Shown here piece by piece: positions 18,839-30,503 of a DNA stretch of 64,000 nt (position 1 is its first letter; the number at the start of each line of letters is the position of its first letter). The position numbers and the translations under genes were made by a program. Origin of the DNA: Tricholoma matsutake (lineage: Eukaryota > Basidiomycota > Agaricomycetes > Agaricales > Tricholomataceae). The stretch is from NCBI GenBank assembly GCA_026075535.2, contig AP026539.1, positions 682,001 through 746,000 of the forward strand, in the 5' to 3' direction. The notes under the pieces are model-generated. The model did no database searches and had not been told where the DNA came from. It worked only from the letters and a program-made list of their open reading frames with translations.

Positions 18839-21800
18839 CTAAGATGCATCGCCCCGATGCATTCGAAATTGTATACGACCAAAGTCCGTGACTTGAATGC
18901 GATGCGGTGCAGCAGTGTGCCGTCGGTGGAATTCCTTGATTAACCGAGGGGCATTTATGTCAGACTCTTCGACCCATGAGTTCTCCTCATACCCATAACC
19001 CTTCCAATGTACCAAATACTGGAGTTTTCCTTGACGCAAACGACTGTCCAAGATTGACTCGACTTCATATTGGGGTTCTCCCTCGATCACTGTAGGTGGT
19101 GGTGGTGGGTGTGAATGGCATCCCAGGAACGGATCTGGGGGAGCTGGAAGCAATTTGACGACATGGAAGACGGGATGGAGTCTGGACATGGAGGCTGGGA
19201 GGCGTAGACGATAGGCATGTGTTCCAACGCACTTGACAATGGGGAAAGGTCCCAAGAAGCAATGAGCGAGTTTCTTGGATGGACGTGTAGTGGAGATGTC
19301 ACTGGAGTCGAGATAAACTCGATCACCAACCTTGTACTGAGGGGTTGGGGAGTGGCGCTGGTTGTAAAATCGTGCCATGTCATCCTTCGCCTTTGCTAAG
19401 GCTGCCCTTGCCTCCTCCAAGCTATCCCTCATGCGTTCTGTGAACTCATTCACTGTCTCGATGTGTGAGGGAGTTTGGCGAGGTTCAAATCCCATGCGTG
19501 GATGTCGTCCAGTGTCTAAGAGGAAAGGGGTCTGTTGAGTGGAAGCATGGACATGGTTGTTGTACCCGAACTCGGCCAAAGGAAGGAGATCATCCCAATC
19601 GTCCTGGCATTCATTGACAAAGAGGCGGATGTACTGCTCCAGTTCCTGGTTGACTCGCTCCATCTGGCCATCAGTTTGTGGGTGATAAGCAGTTGAAGCA
19701 AGGAGTTTGATCCCCAGGAGTTGGTACAGCTCACGAGTGAACTCTGCCATGAACTGAGGGCCACGATCCGAGAGGAAGGCACCAGGAAGTCCATGTAATT
19801 TCCACACGTGGTGGAGGTAGAGTCGAGTGGCACCTAGGGCACTGACAGTGGTGTGAGTGGGAATGAAGTGAGCGCGTTTTCCCACTGAGTCAACTGTGCA
19901 CATCACCGCATCAAACCCGTTTGACTCTGGCAATTCCACCACAAAGTCGACGCTGACAACATCCCAATGACTCTCTGGAACAGGAAGAGGGTGTAGCTCA
20001 CCAATAGGCTTGCAACGAGGGACCTTGGTGCGTAAGCAAAGGTCACAAGTGCGACAATACTGACCAATGAGCCGTGACATTTGTGGCCACCAATAGTTCC
20101 GTGAGGTGAGCTCCAAGGTCTTCCAGCGTCTGGGGTGGCCAGCAATCTGTGAGTCATGGTGTTGGGATATGATGCGCCGGCGAAGGTCTGGGTCATTGGG
20201 AACATAGATGCGATCCCTGAAATACAACAAGTCCTCCTTTTCAGCCCACTCTGCCGCATGTAAGGAAAGGGTCGATCCCTTCCTCAGTTCTTTAACAGCT
20301 CGGGCGACAACATCCTCATGTAAACCACTACGGTTTGCGCGACGAATGTCACGTAGAATGTCCCACTCCTCGCCCTGGGGTGCGATGCCTTCCAGTGCCC
20401 GAATGGTGAACAGGTCTGGCTGCAACAGCACAATGTTTTGGTTGTCACCGCTGCCATCCCCATGGTCTGCACGTTGGGATAGGGCATCGGTCTTCCCCAT
20501 GCTGCGACCCAGACAGTGGTGCAAGGAGAAGTCGAATCTAGATAGATACAGGGACCAACGAGCTTGACGACGGTTCAATTTCTTGGCCATCATGAAGTAC
20601 TCGAGGTTCTTGTGATCCGTCCAAATTTCCACCTTGTGTTGGGCACCCTCGAGGAAGTGTCGCCACTCCTCAAGCGCACGCATTATCACCAACATCTCCT
20701 TGTCATGGATCTCGTAGTTTCTCTCTACAGCACTAAGGCTTTTGGAGTAGAACGCCACAGGATGCCACTTCTGGTCCTCTGGAGACTGCTGAGACAACAC
20801 AGCACCCGTCGCAAAGTCAGAACTGTCGGCTTCTACACGAAAAGGATGCAAATCATCAGCAAAGGTAAGGATTGGAGCGGAAGTGACCATCTCCTTAAGC
20901 TTTTCGAACGCCTCCTGTTGTGCATTATCCCACCTCCATGCCTCCTTTCCTGTCAAGTCGAACAGCGGTCATGCATGATGTGAGAAATCCTTGATAAAAC
21001 GCTGATAAAAATTGATGAAGCCCAGGAAAGACTGCACCTCCTTCTTGTTTGTGGGCGTTGGCCAAGCTGTGACCCCGTTTACCTTAATAGGATCCATCTC
21101 CACTTGACCCTCCAAGATAATCAGGCCGAGGTACTCGATCTTGGTCCTTTCGAACTCGCATTTGTCCTGACGAAGGTAGAGTTTGTACCGTCGAAGTCGC
21201 TCTAGGACGAGGCGCGTGATGCGACGGTGCTCTTCAACCGTGCGAGTGAAGATAAGGATGTCGTCGAGATAGATGCAGACAACGCCTTCGAGGATGAGGT
21301 CATGGAAGATGTCGTTCATCATGGTCTGAAAGGTGGCAGGGCTATTAGTAAGGCCAAAGAACATGACAAGCAGTTCAAAAAGACCACGGTTGGTACGAAA
21401 GGCTGCCTTCCACTCATCTCCCTCCTTTATCCTCACATTATTATAGCCCCAACGGACATCGAGCTTGGTGAAGTATTGGGCTCCACGGAGCTGGTTTACG
21501 AGTTCAGAGATGAGGGGTAGTGGGTAGCGATTTTTGACCGTGATGTTGTTGAGTCTTCTGTAGTCTTGAACCGGTCAAAGTGAGCCATCCTTCTTCTTGA
21601 CAAAGAAAAAGGGAGAGGCCATGGGTGACTTCGATGGTCGAATACGTCCAGAGGCCAGGTGCTCATCAATGAACTGGTCAAGCTGCCATTGTTCTTCCGG
21701 AGAGAGAGGATAGACCTTGCAGGATGAAGGGGTTGTGCCGGGGGTGAGTTCGATCATGTGATCCCATGGCTTACGTGCAGGAAGAGAGTCGAATGACTCC

Positions 21801-22741
21801 TTGGAGAACACGTCTTCAAACTCATGGAGATGAGGGAGTAAGGAGTTAGTAGAGGATTTAGCAGCGTTGTTTTTGTGGAAGGCCTCGGCAAGGCATTGGG
21901 ATATGTTTGATGTGGCACACACCTCATGCGATGAGCGAATCGCAGTGTAGAAGATCCGATCACCCTCCTCCACTTCCTCTGGGTCCTCATCATTATCATC
22001 TGAGTCCGGCATTAGATCAGGAACCCCTTCCAATTCCACTTCAGGTATAGGCAGGGGTCCAGCACGACACTTCTGAGTTCGTCGTATTGCCGCCTTCTGT
22101 CCATGACGTTCTTGCCTGGCTTCTGTGAAACATGTCCGACAGCAGGATGGACATCGGCTCATGGTAACCTCCCCGGTGCACCAGTCGACCTCTGGGTTAT
22201 GGTCTCAAAGCCATGGATATCCCAAAATCGCCTTTTGCTTTCCTAATTGAGTGACAGCAAAAAGGGCACGCTCACTATGATCTTTGTAATGGAGAACCAG
22301 GTCTGCAACCTCTCGGATGGCACCAGCTTCATTTGGGGATCCATCCACGTTATATACAGGTATCGGACGTGAGAGTGAGCGAGTATTTAGACGATGTTGT
22401 TGTACCAGATGGGAATTGATGAAGAGACCAGTCGCACCAGAGTCCAGGAGCGCAGAAACACCGAGTATCTGTCCAGTGTCGGTCGTCTGCAGTTCAATGG
22501 CTAGGTTTAAGGAATGTGCAGAGGGAGTGGATGCCACAATATACTTGCGTGGTAGTTTACGCTCCCATGATTTAATTTTGGGACGTGGAGTAGAAGGAGA
22601 GATGGGGAGAGCAGGTACGTCTTTAGCCAACTTCGAAGGGTCAGAGAGGGGAGCAGTCACAGAAATGGATTCATTCTCCAGGGATTCAACTGACAAGACT
22701 TCAAAGCGGTTATGGACAGGCAGTGAGGGCGTACAATTCAC
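18839..22741 (-). pseudogene. Gypsy C pol: protease, RT, RNase H, integrase, chromodomain
   Basis: One long minus-strand frame split only by three TGA codons (at 22205, 21575 and 20969), each at an expected Arg CGA. Protease: LLDSGATGLFINSHLV (about 22425). [23 protein letters not shown] (catalytic GACGAC at plus-strand 21260-21265, intact). RNase H: EADSSDFATGAVL and ALSQRADH. Integrase: HHCC with CRTCDLCLRTK, then [43 protein letters not shown]. Chromodomain: YLVHWKGYGYEENSWVEE, ending at 18839. Compared with the usual length nothing is missing. Gag overlaps the start in another frame (-1). Confidence 0.93.
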
Positions 22742-23856
22742 TCGCTGCGAATAGGAAAATCCTGCTCCTCTACAACTTCCAGCTTAACCTCCTCTGCAAC
22801 TTGATCCTTCGCTTCCTCAACATCTACAAGTGCCAACAGATCTTGCAGGAGTTCGTCTCGTCCCTCGGGGGTGAGCATGCAGATATCCTGACGATGGGGA
22901 CACGCTCCAGCCCTGTGTCCAGGTTCCCCACAATGGTAGCAGAGATCCAACTTACGTGCACGGCTGCGGGCTGCATCAACATCCATTGGTACTGGGACAT
23001 TGACGGCTGGTGTGGGAGTTTGACGAGCAGGAATGGGGTTAGGGCGGGGGAGGCTTCGATTGAAGGTGTAGGGTGTATGAGTGGTAGTTGGAGCACGGAA
23101 TGCAGCATTAAACGCTGCATTTGTGAGTCGGTTCTCGTCACAGAGTGAAGCAGCTTCATACCAAGCAAGGATATCATCGTCCACTGGGCGCCCTTCCAAC
23201 ATCTGTGCAATCTGGTCCTGAATTTCTTGGTTGAGCCCCCGTCGGAACTTCACCACCACTGGTAACCCACTCCCATACCCTGCCATGTCCACCAAATCCT
23301 TGAACTCATCGATATAGTCGTCCACAGATCGATGTCCCTGGTGGTAAGTGGATGACTCAAGTCGTGTCACTGCTCGGTGGCATTCATTGAGGGGGCAGAA
23401 GTGGCGTACGAACTCAGCTCGAAAGTCACCCCAAGTGGAGAAAGGTAGAGAACCGAGTTCTTTAGTTTGACGTAGGATACGGTCCACATAGAGATAGGTG
23501 CCTTCAGATTTCATGTATGTGAAGGCCCAATAAATTTTTGCAGCCTCATCAATGAATTGATGCGACTGGAGACTAATGTATAACTCACAGGAATTAAGGA
23601 ATGTACGTCCCTGCGCACGTGCACCATTAAATTCGGCGGGGGGGGACGGTTTGATCTGGGCACATTCCTTAGTGGACGCGTTTGGCAAAACGTCGTTGTT
23701 GGGTGCGCTTGGAGTCGTGAAGGGGGAACTATTAGTCGTAGGGTTAGCCTGGAGGGTCCTAACGAAGTTTTCAATCGTAGATTTAAGCGAGTCGATTTGC
23801 GCGTGCATTCCGGAAATGTCGCTTTCAAGCGCGTCGAAGCGTTCTGATGTGTCCAT
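22738..23856 (-). CDS. Gypsy C gag
   Basis: Intact 372-codon frame from ATG 23856 (MDTSERFDALESDISGMHAQ) to TGA 22738. An N-terminal helix (a possible coiled coil) is followed by a capsid-like segment (FLNSCELYISLQSHQF, TWGDFRAEFVRHFCP, RSVDDYIDEFKDLVDMAGYG) and a CCHC knuckle LCYHCGEPGHRAGACPHR (about 22960-22900). It would assemble the particle and package RNA. The stop overlaps the pol frame, so pol is probably made by -1 frameshifting. It is free of TGA decay, unlike pol. Confidence 0.9.
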   Translation of the reverse strand: MDTSERFDALESDISGMHAQIDSLKSTIENFVRTLQANPTTNSSPFTTPSAPNNDVLPNASTKECAQIKPSPPAEFNGARAQGRTFLNSCELYISLQSHQFIDEAAKIYWAFTYMKSEGTYLYVDRILRQTKELGSLPFSTWGDFRAEFVRHFCPLNECHRAVTRLESSTYHQGHRSVDDYIDEFKDLVDMAGYGSGLPVVVKFRRGLNQEIQDQIAQMLEGRPVDDDILAWYEAASLCDENRLTNAAFNAAFRAPTTTHTPYTFNRSLPRPNPIPARQTPTPAVNVPVPMDVDAARSRARKLDLCYHCGEPGHRAGACPHRQDICMLTPEGRDELLQDLLALVDVEEAKDQVAEEVKLEVVEEQDFPIRSE

Positions 23857-24010
23857 GTCGCTAGGGAGCGCGTTTGGCGAAAATGGCGGCGTGATAAAGG
23901 CGAGAGTATCTGGAACGGTGTGTAGGGACTCTGTGGAGCTTTGGGAAGCGTCGTCCAGTCCGTACCTGCCTATTTTGGGCAGCGCGTTCGCGATTTTCGG
24001 GCCTTAGGGG

Positions 24011-24020
24011 AGAGTTTTCT
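24011..24020 (-). other. Gypsy C primer-binding site, self-complementary
   Basis: On the minus strand AGAAAACTCT begins two bases after the LTR end. Its complement AGAGTTTTCT lies inside the 5' LTR at 24124-24133, 29 bp downstream of CATATAC (24157-24163). As in gypsy B, the predicted RNA start pairs with the primer site. Confidence 0.55.
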
Positions 24021-24022
24021 AC

Positions 24023-24448
24023 TATAAGGGCAACCTGAGCCTCTAGCAAAGGGAAATCCGAAGTTAAAATTATACTACATAATACAGGTATTGGGGACAC
24101 ACCTAGCAAAGGGAAATCCGAAGAGAAAACTCTAAGGATCCCCTTGCTGATGCCCAGTATATGTGAAGACGACAAAAATCAAATATAACCTAAAAATAGA
24201 AAAAGGCGGAGATAGGCGGATCAAGGCCGCCGAATGACATCATACCAAGGGGTATGTGTCGGAAGGGGTACTCCGCCTCTAAATATAAAAGTGTCAACAT
24301 ATACAAACATGATAGCAAGGGAAAATTAGTAATAAAATCCGGAAAAATCATAGAAAATGAAGAATAGAAGGAAATGAGGTGGGGAAAAATATGGGACGAA
24401 CATAAAAAATAGGAAAAACACACAGGGCACCCCCCTAGTCCCCTTACA
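24023..24448 (-). repeat. Gypsy C 5' LTR
   Basis: Identical to 18402-18827 except one visible G/A difference. On the minus strand a TATA-like CATATAC (24157-24163) precedes the predicted start at 24133. Confidence 0.93.
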
Positions 24449-26542
24449 GTCAGATCCTTCCTGGGATTTGGTAACTTCTACAGGAAGTTTATTGGACATT
24501 TTGCGGAGACAAGCAGACTGCTTAATGAACTGACAAAGAAGGACAAGACATTCAACTGGACAATGGAATGCGAACAGGCTTTTCAAATGCTGAAAAAGAA
24601 ATTCGCAGAAGCCCCAGTACTGCTGATGCCTGACCCGACAAAGCCATTCACGATCGAATCAGATGCCTCAAAACATGCGACAGGAGGAGTGCTGAGACAA
24701 AGGGACACGAATGGGGACTGGCACCCATGCGGATACATATCGCATGCACTAACACCAATGGAACAGAACTACAAGATTTATGACAGGGAGCTACTAGCGA
24801 TAATACAATTGCTAGAGACCTGGAGACACTACCTGATGGGTTCAGAACACCCAGTGGTAATCCTGTTGGATCACAAGAACTTGACATACTTCCAAACAGG
24901 ACAGAAACTGAACAGGCGACAGGCAAGATGGAGCTTATTCCTATCGGAATTTGACTTGCAGATCATCCATGTGCCTGGATCCCAGATGGTGCAGAGCAAT
25001 GTGTTGTCATGGAGAGCAGATCACGTACCGGAAGAGGACAACAATAATGAAGATGTCACAATGCTGCCGGAAACAGTATTTGTGAAATTCATTGACACCG
25101 AAATGCATGACTTACTCGCAGGGAGTATCATGAAAGATGATCTGGTAAAGAGCGCAATCGAGGCGTTAAAGACCAAAGGAACACCACCAATAAAGTCGGC
25201 ATTGGAAGACTGGAAGATAGAAGATGGCCTTCTATTCTTCTGAGCCAGGTGCTACGTCCTGGACAATGGAGAACTATGGAAGAAGCTGGTGCAAAAATAC
25301 CATGAAGGAGTAACCAGCGGACACCCGGGACAATGGCAAATGACCAAAATGATCAGGAGAGACTACTGGTGGCTGGGGATGATGACGTACATCAAGAACT
25401 ACATTGCTGGATGTGCAGTATGCCAGCAGATGAAGGTCAACATGCACCCAACGAACCCCCCGCTACAACCGATCAAATCCAAAGTGACAAGACCATTCGC
25501 GATGGTGATGACAGATTTCATAACCGACCTACCAGAGTCCAATGGTTATGATGCACTCATGGTCGTGGTAGACCATGGGCTTACGAAGGGGGTAATTTTT
25601 ATCCCTTGCAGGAAAACTGTGGATGCATTGGGAGTGGCCACCCTCTATCTAGACAATGTCTACAAACGATTTGGCCTCCTGGACAAGATTATCTCTGACA
25701 GAGATCCCAGATTTGCCTCGCAGCTGTTCCAGGAACTAGGAAGGCTGCTCAGAATCAAGCTGGCAATGAGCACAGTGTACCACCCCCAGACCGATGGGGA
25801 GACAGAACGGGTGAACCAGGAAGTGGAAGTATACTTATGGATCTTCTGCTCGAACAACCAGGAGAATTGGAAACACCTCCTCCCAACCGTGGAGTTCACG
25901 CACAACCAGAGAACCCACTCCATACAGAAGAACTCTCCATTCTACCTCATGATGGGCTATGAGCCCAAGGCGATCCCACTCCCCTACCTGAAGACAAACA
26001 TACCGGCCATAGAAAAATGAATAGTTGCACTGCAACGGGCCCGAGAGAAAGCAAAGGCAACTCATGAGTTAGCCAGACAGATGATGGCGGAAAGAACGAC
26101 AAGGCACTTCACCCCATTCAAAGAAGGAGACAGAGTGTGGCTAGAGGCAAAGAACCTCAGGACGACGCACCAAACGAAGAAGCTCGCACCGAAAAGAGAA
26201 GGACCGTTCTCTATCGAGAAGGTCCTGAGCCCACCCTCCTACCAACTGAAGTTGCCAGAACAGTGGAAGATACACCCGGTGCTCCATGCGGCGCTCCTTT
26301 CCCCATATAAAGAAACCAAAACTCATGGACCGAACTTCCCAGAACCACCGCCTGATCTGATAGAAGGCGAATCGGAATATGAAGTGGAAGCAATCATCGG
26401 ACATAAGAAGAAAGGAAGGACCATGCACTTCTTAGTGAAGTGGGTCGGATACCTGACCTCGGAGAACTCATGGGAGCCCAAGGGAAACCTGAAACATGCC
26501 AAGAAGATCCTGAACGCATATAAACAGCGACGACAGCTGTAG
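24449..26542 (+). pseudogene. Gypsy B pol, second part: RNase H, integrase, chromodomain
   Basis: The frame resumes directly as SFLGFGNFYRKF. RNase H: TIESDASKHATGGVL, YDRELLAIIQ, DHKNLTYF. Integrase: GHPGQWQMTKMIRRDYWW with CAVCQQMK, TDFITDLPESNGYDALM, ISDRDPRFASQLF, YHPQTDGETERVNQEVE, so the DDE residues are present. A chromodomain (YEVEAIIGHKKKGRTMHFLV, KWVGYLTSENSWEPKGN) closes the protein at 26542. TGA at 25241 and 26018 replace CGA (Arg). A chromodomain of this type is expected to steer integration to modified histones. Confidence 0.92.
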
Positions 26543-26675
26543 AACCCCCAAGACCAAGACACCCACTGAACCAACCATGAAAGAAACCACAGAATGCTCC
26601 CCACCCCATCAACACTACACCTACCACAAACCCCAGCAAGGACTGGGTGAACAGTCATCGACCAACGACCACTGA

Positions 26676-27095
26676 CAAACATACTCCCTGGCAGACCCGC
26701 ATGGGATTCCCTTCTGGATTACAAGGGACGACTGGATAAGAAGGATGTCCTCGACCTGTCCCGAATGCTGCCTCTTTGCCTGGAGGAGCATGAAGGCGGA
26801 CTACACCTGGGTGAGGACCCAATACAAAGAATGGTGTTTTGAGGAAGAGCGAGACAGGGAAGACTACAGCCCAGAGGATTTCTGCATCGACTGGACAGGG
26901 CTTCATCCAGGCATGAGGCCACTGGTGGGTGTGAACAGACCCCTGTGGATCAACCTCCTGTGGAATGCCCATTACGATGAAGAAAGCAGATATGGTCTGG
27001 CAAGAAGACTCCTGCTCGGAGAACATGGAGAGTTTGGAATGCTGCTGTGCTCCAACCAATTCCCTCAAACCCAACGATTCCACCCCACCTCTTGA
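26676..27095 (+). CDS. Extra ORF between pol and the 3' LTR of gypsy B (unknown)
   Basis: The frame is open for 139 codons, with the first ATG at 26745 (116 codons). Just upstream a TGA at 26673 may be another decayed CGA. The product is rich in Trp, Arg, Asp and Glu (ITRDDWIRRM, CPECCLFAWRSMKADYTWV, YKEWCFEEERDREDY, RPLWINLLWNAHYDEE). It has one Cys-pair stretch (CPECC) and no signal peptide or transmembrane segment, so it is not env-like. Position and strand match an accessory ORF in the env position. It has no stop while neighbouring pol has several. No family is recognised; a captured host fragment is possible. Confidence 0.5.
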   Translation, partial: QTYSLADPHGIPFWITRDDWIRRMSSTCPECCLFAWRSMKADYTWVRTQYKEWCFEEERDREDYSPEDFCIDWTGLHPGMRPLVGVNRPLWINLLWNAHYDEESRYGLARRLLLGEHGEFGMLLCSNQFPQTQRFHPTS

Positions 27096-27155
27096 CTAGG
27101 AAGGAGAAAAAGATTTTGATCGAAGTCAGTGACTTTGAAGATAGAGAGAGGGTGA

Positions 27156-27435
27156 TGTTACAATTTGTTATCCGGACCCGACAACTAAGGAAGCCCCTTA
27201 GTTGTGATACACTCAAACTCGACAGTCAGAAAGCCTCTGACTGTGATACATGAACCGACGGTGCACTCAGAAAGCCTCTGAGTATGGACAGCCGTGACGA
27301 CTTGAGGAAGTACCCAAGTGAAGGCAGGAAGCCCGATACACTAGGAAAGTCTCCTAGTGCGATACAAGACAGTTGGAAAGCCTCCAACTGTAACACACAA
27401 AGCCAAGGCTGAGTCAAGGACCTATAGTCTTAACA
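27156..27435 (+). repeat. Gypsy B 3' LTR with a 479-bp internal deletion
   Basis: Starts TGTTACAATTTGTTATCC and ends TAGTCTTAACA. After GGACCCG it jumps to ACAACTAAGG, lacking the equivalent of 14368-14846. The six-hairpin array is retained at 27181-27391. TATA box and predicted start are gone. Confidence 0.92.
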
Positions 27436-30113
27436 CCCATGCATGGTCTATACCATTGCAAAATAAAGATGATGCTTTCACAGAACTTAAAGCTTGGGAA
27501 CTTGCCTGGGAGAACAAAACCGGCCTCAAAGTCGGGACCTATATCACTGATAATGGTGAACTTAAATCGCACGAAATGAAGGAGTGGTTGAAGACTCATG
27601 GTATTGATCAGCATTTCACGGCACCTCACACCTTGGCTCACATAGGCTGTGTTGAGTGAATGCATAGGATGCTTATGGCTAAAGCACGCACTATGCAAAT
27701 ATATGCTGGTCTGCCAGCTTATTTGTGGGACAAGTTCTACCTCACAGCTGCCCACTTGCATGCCAAGACTATGACCCGTTCACTAGCAAGCCTAACGCCT
27801 TGGGAATTATGGTACGAGAGAAAACCTGATTATTCTTATCTTCGCGAGATAGGTTGCAGGGTGTTTGTGCTTATCCCAGGAAAGGATAATCCCAAGATAC
27901 TTGAATGATCCATCAAATGCGTCTTGATAGGCTACAAGCCAAAATCAAAAGCATATCGCTGTTATAACCACGCAACGCATAAGGTTCATATTTCATATCA
28001 TGTCCGCTTTCTTGAGAGCCATGAAGGCTATTCACCACCTTCAATCGATGAATTAGGGGAGGATGATAATATTGGGTCCAGTGGTAGTCTACCCACATTC
28101 CTTGGTCCTATTTTACAGCAAGACAATGATGTTGAGTCTTCTCATGAATTCACTCTCCCTGATGCACCCTCTAATAGTCTCACGACACCGCCACTGCCAC
28201 CCATCGCCCAGCCTATTCGTTGATCTACCCGTGTTCTAATACCCACAGACAAAAACCCCAATGGTGGCCCTGCTATTACTAGAACAGCGGCTGCAGTGCA
28301 AGAATCCTTGGAGAGCGCTGCACGTGTAAAGGAGGCACGGCAGGAGCGTCAGGCTGCTATTGTGGCTGCACGATTGGATCACATTACGGATCAATCCTCT
28401 GATCATGATTGTGATGTCATGGAAGAACTCCAACAATCATTTCATAATCTTGATTTGGGCGATCAAGCGCATCAATTTCAGGCCCTGATCTCGGAAATGG
28501 GAGATTTTGATCCGGAGTCACTTCAATTTGAGGATGAGCTGAAAACATGGGATGAAGCCAGAAGATCTGTTGATGCAACGCAATGGGAGCATGGATATCT
28601 GGAGGAATTGAACTCATTGAAAGAAATGGGGGTATACAAACTAATACCTAGGTCAGAGGTTCCACTAGGGAAACATATTAGGCATGGGAGACCGATTTTC
28701 CACATTAAGCGCAAGAAGGCGGGTACCCCTATTAGATGGAAGGTATGCCTAGTCTTCAGAGGAAATGAACAAATTTATGGCAGGGACTACACCAAAACTA
28801 CCTCACTGACTGCGCGCATGGAATCATGGCAGATTCTCTTACACATAGCTGCCTCACTTGGCTGGGATGCACAACAGGTCGACATAAAGACAGCCTTTCT
28901 TTACAGCTTACTTCCGGACAATGAAATTCAATATATGCAGCAGCCTGCTGGTTTTGAGGAGCAGGGCAAGGAGGACTGGGTTTGGCAACTACAGCACACC
29001 TTATATGGTATGAAACAGAGTGGGCGCATTTGGAATCAGACCCTTAACATGCAGATGCTAAATTGGGGATTCAACTGCCTCTTGTGCAAGTCCTGTATCT
29101 ATTACCATAAAACTGACACTGGTACAATTATTGCTGCTGTCCATGTTGATGACTATTTAACCATCGCCGACTCCAAGGACAAAAATGAGCGCTTCAAGAA
29201 CCAGATGCGCGAAGTATGGACTATCTCCGAATTGGGGATGGCACATTTTATTATGGGTATTGCTGTCTCATGGGACTGAGACATGTGTACTGTTGCACTT
29301 TCACAGACCGCTCTTATTGACAAAAGAGTGGAACAGTTTGGTCAGAAAGAAGCACACCCTGTTTCTGCCCCATTGGACCCTGGTTCAAAACTACGGTGCT
29401 CCAATCTGCAATGTATATCCCAGGATGCCAGGAATGCCCTGGCCAAGCTTCCCTACCACTCTCTTGTCGGATGCTTATTGTACTTGGCAATATCTATGCA
29501 TCCCGACATTTCTTATGCAGTACAACAGCTCTCTCAATACCTTGATTCATACTCCTTAGAACACTGGAGTGCTGCTATACGGCTAGTACATTATCTAAAG
29601 GGAACTAGGGACTTGAAGCTTTATCTGGGCAGAGAGAACCCCATTCTCCTGCACGCCTATAGTGACTCTGACTCGGCTAATTGCCATGACACTTGTCGCA
29701 GCGTTGGGGGATACATGTGCTCTCTTGGCTCAGGCGCAGTGTCTTGGGCAGCATGTAAACAGAAGGTAGTGGCAGCTTCCGCCTGTGAAGCAGAATACAT
29801 AGTGGCATTTGAGACCGCAAAGGAATGTGTGAGGTTGCATATGCTACTATGCACTATTGATTTTCATCAAAACTTGCCTACTACCATCCTCTGCTACAAC
29901 AACGCTATGAAGACATTATCCGAGGACCCATTACTTCATTCACGTGTTAAGCACATCGACATCAAATATCATTTCCTACGTGAGCGTGTACAGTTGGGCG
30001 ACCTACCTATCACTTACATCCACACCCATGACAATGTAGCCGACATGTTTACTAAAGCCCTGGAACCTAAACATTTTGCTGTCCTTTGTGCATCTCTTGG
30101 CCTTCGTTAGTGG
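27436..30113 (+). pseudogene. Copia integrase C-terminus, RT and RNase H
   Basis: Resumes as HAWSIPLQNKDDAFTELKAW. Integrase: YITDNGELKSHEM and a VE followed by a stop where VERMHR is expected. RT: QVDIKTAFLYSLLPDNEIQY, TLYGMKQSGRIWNQ, VHVDDYLTIAD (catalytic GATGAC 29148-29153, intact). RNase H: YSDSDSANCHDTCRSVGGYM, SCAEAEYIV-like ASACEAEYIV, and HDNVADMFTKAL at the end. TGA at 27657, 27906, 28221 and 29277 all replace CGA. It is followed by a purine-rich GAGGAGGAGTG tract before the LTR. Confidence 0.92.
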
Positions 30114-30153
30114 GATTCCATGCGAGGAGGAGTGTATTCATGGTGAGGAGGAG

Positions 30154-30498
30154 TGTTGGAATCGCACCGTGAGTCCATAACACTTTTGATGTGTTTGATG
30201 CATGTGCTATTTTAGCATTCCCTTTGATCCGCGTGGTCGGCTTGTGTTTAAGTTTCCCCTTGTCTCTTTTCCTTTGACAAACATCCTTTTGTTACGCATT
30301 ACACATATATATATCTTCAGTAGTTTACTTTATCACCTCAGTCACTTATCCAGAGACTGAGGTGAGCTATATTTACTATACATATTTATTGACGCGTACT
30401 TACTCTACTACAACAGTTGTTTATACTAGGTATAGTATGGATTAATACAGTCACTTATCCAGAGACTGAGTTGTTTATACTAGGATTCACTTTCTACA
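30154..30498 (+). repeat. Copia 3' LTR
   Basis: 345 bp, TGTTGGAATCGCACC to TTTCTACA, preceded by the polypurine stretch GGTGAGGAGGAG. It matches the 5' LTR nearly throughout, and both hairpins are kept. Confidence 0.93.
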
Positions 30499-30503
30499 TC
30501 TGC

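Larger units (their letters stand above)
18402..24448 (-). mobile_element. Ty3/gypsy chromovirus C (youngest insertion)
   Basis: Two 426-bp LTRs (18402-18827 and 24023-24448) differ by eye at one base (G versus A, near 18790/24411). The 5-bp duplication GTCAG is exact (18397-18401 and 24449-24453). The element is 6,047 bp. The minus-strand order is gag, protease, RT, RNase H, integrase, chromodomain. It is inserted in pol of gypsy B between RT and RNase H. Confidence 0.96.
14343..27435 (+). mobile_element. Ty3/gypsy chromovirus B (interrupted by gypsy C)
   Basis: The LTRs are 14343-15101 (759 bp) and 27156-27435 (280 bp, with an internal deletion). Both begin TGTTAC(G/A)ATTTGTTATC and end TAGTCTTAACA. 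The exact 5-bp duplication CCCAT lies at 14338-14342 and 27436-27440. Order: gag, protease, RT, RNase H, integrase, chromodomain, then an extra ORF. Inserted in the copia integrase core. Confidence 0.95.
11939..30498 (+). mobile_element. Ty1/copia LTR retrotransposon (interrupted by gypsy B)
   Basis: The 345-bp LTRs at 11939-12283 and 30154-30498 share the ends TGTTGGAATCGCAC and TTTCTACA. The 5-bp target duplication TCTGC is exact (11934-11938 and 30499-30503). Removing 14343-27435 plus one CCCAT leaves about 5.5 kb. The domain order is gag, protease, integrase, RT, RNase H, which is diagnostic of copia. It sits in the acidic coding stretch of the KDZ second gene. Confidence 0.95.
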
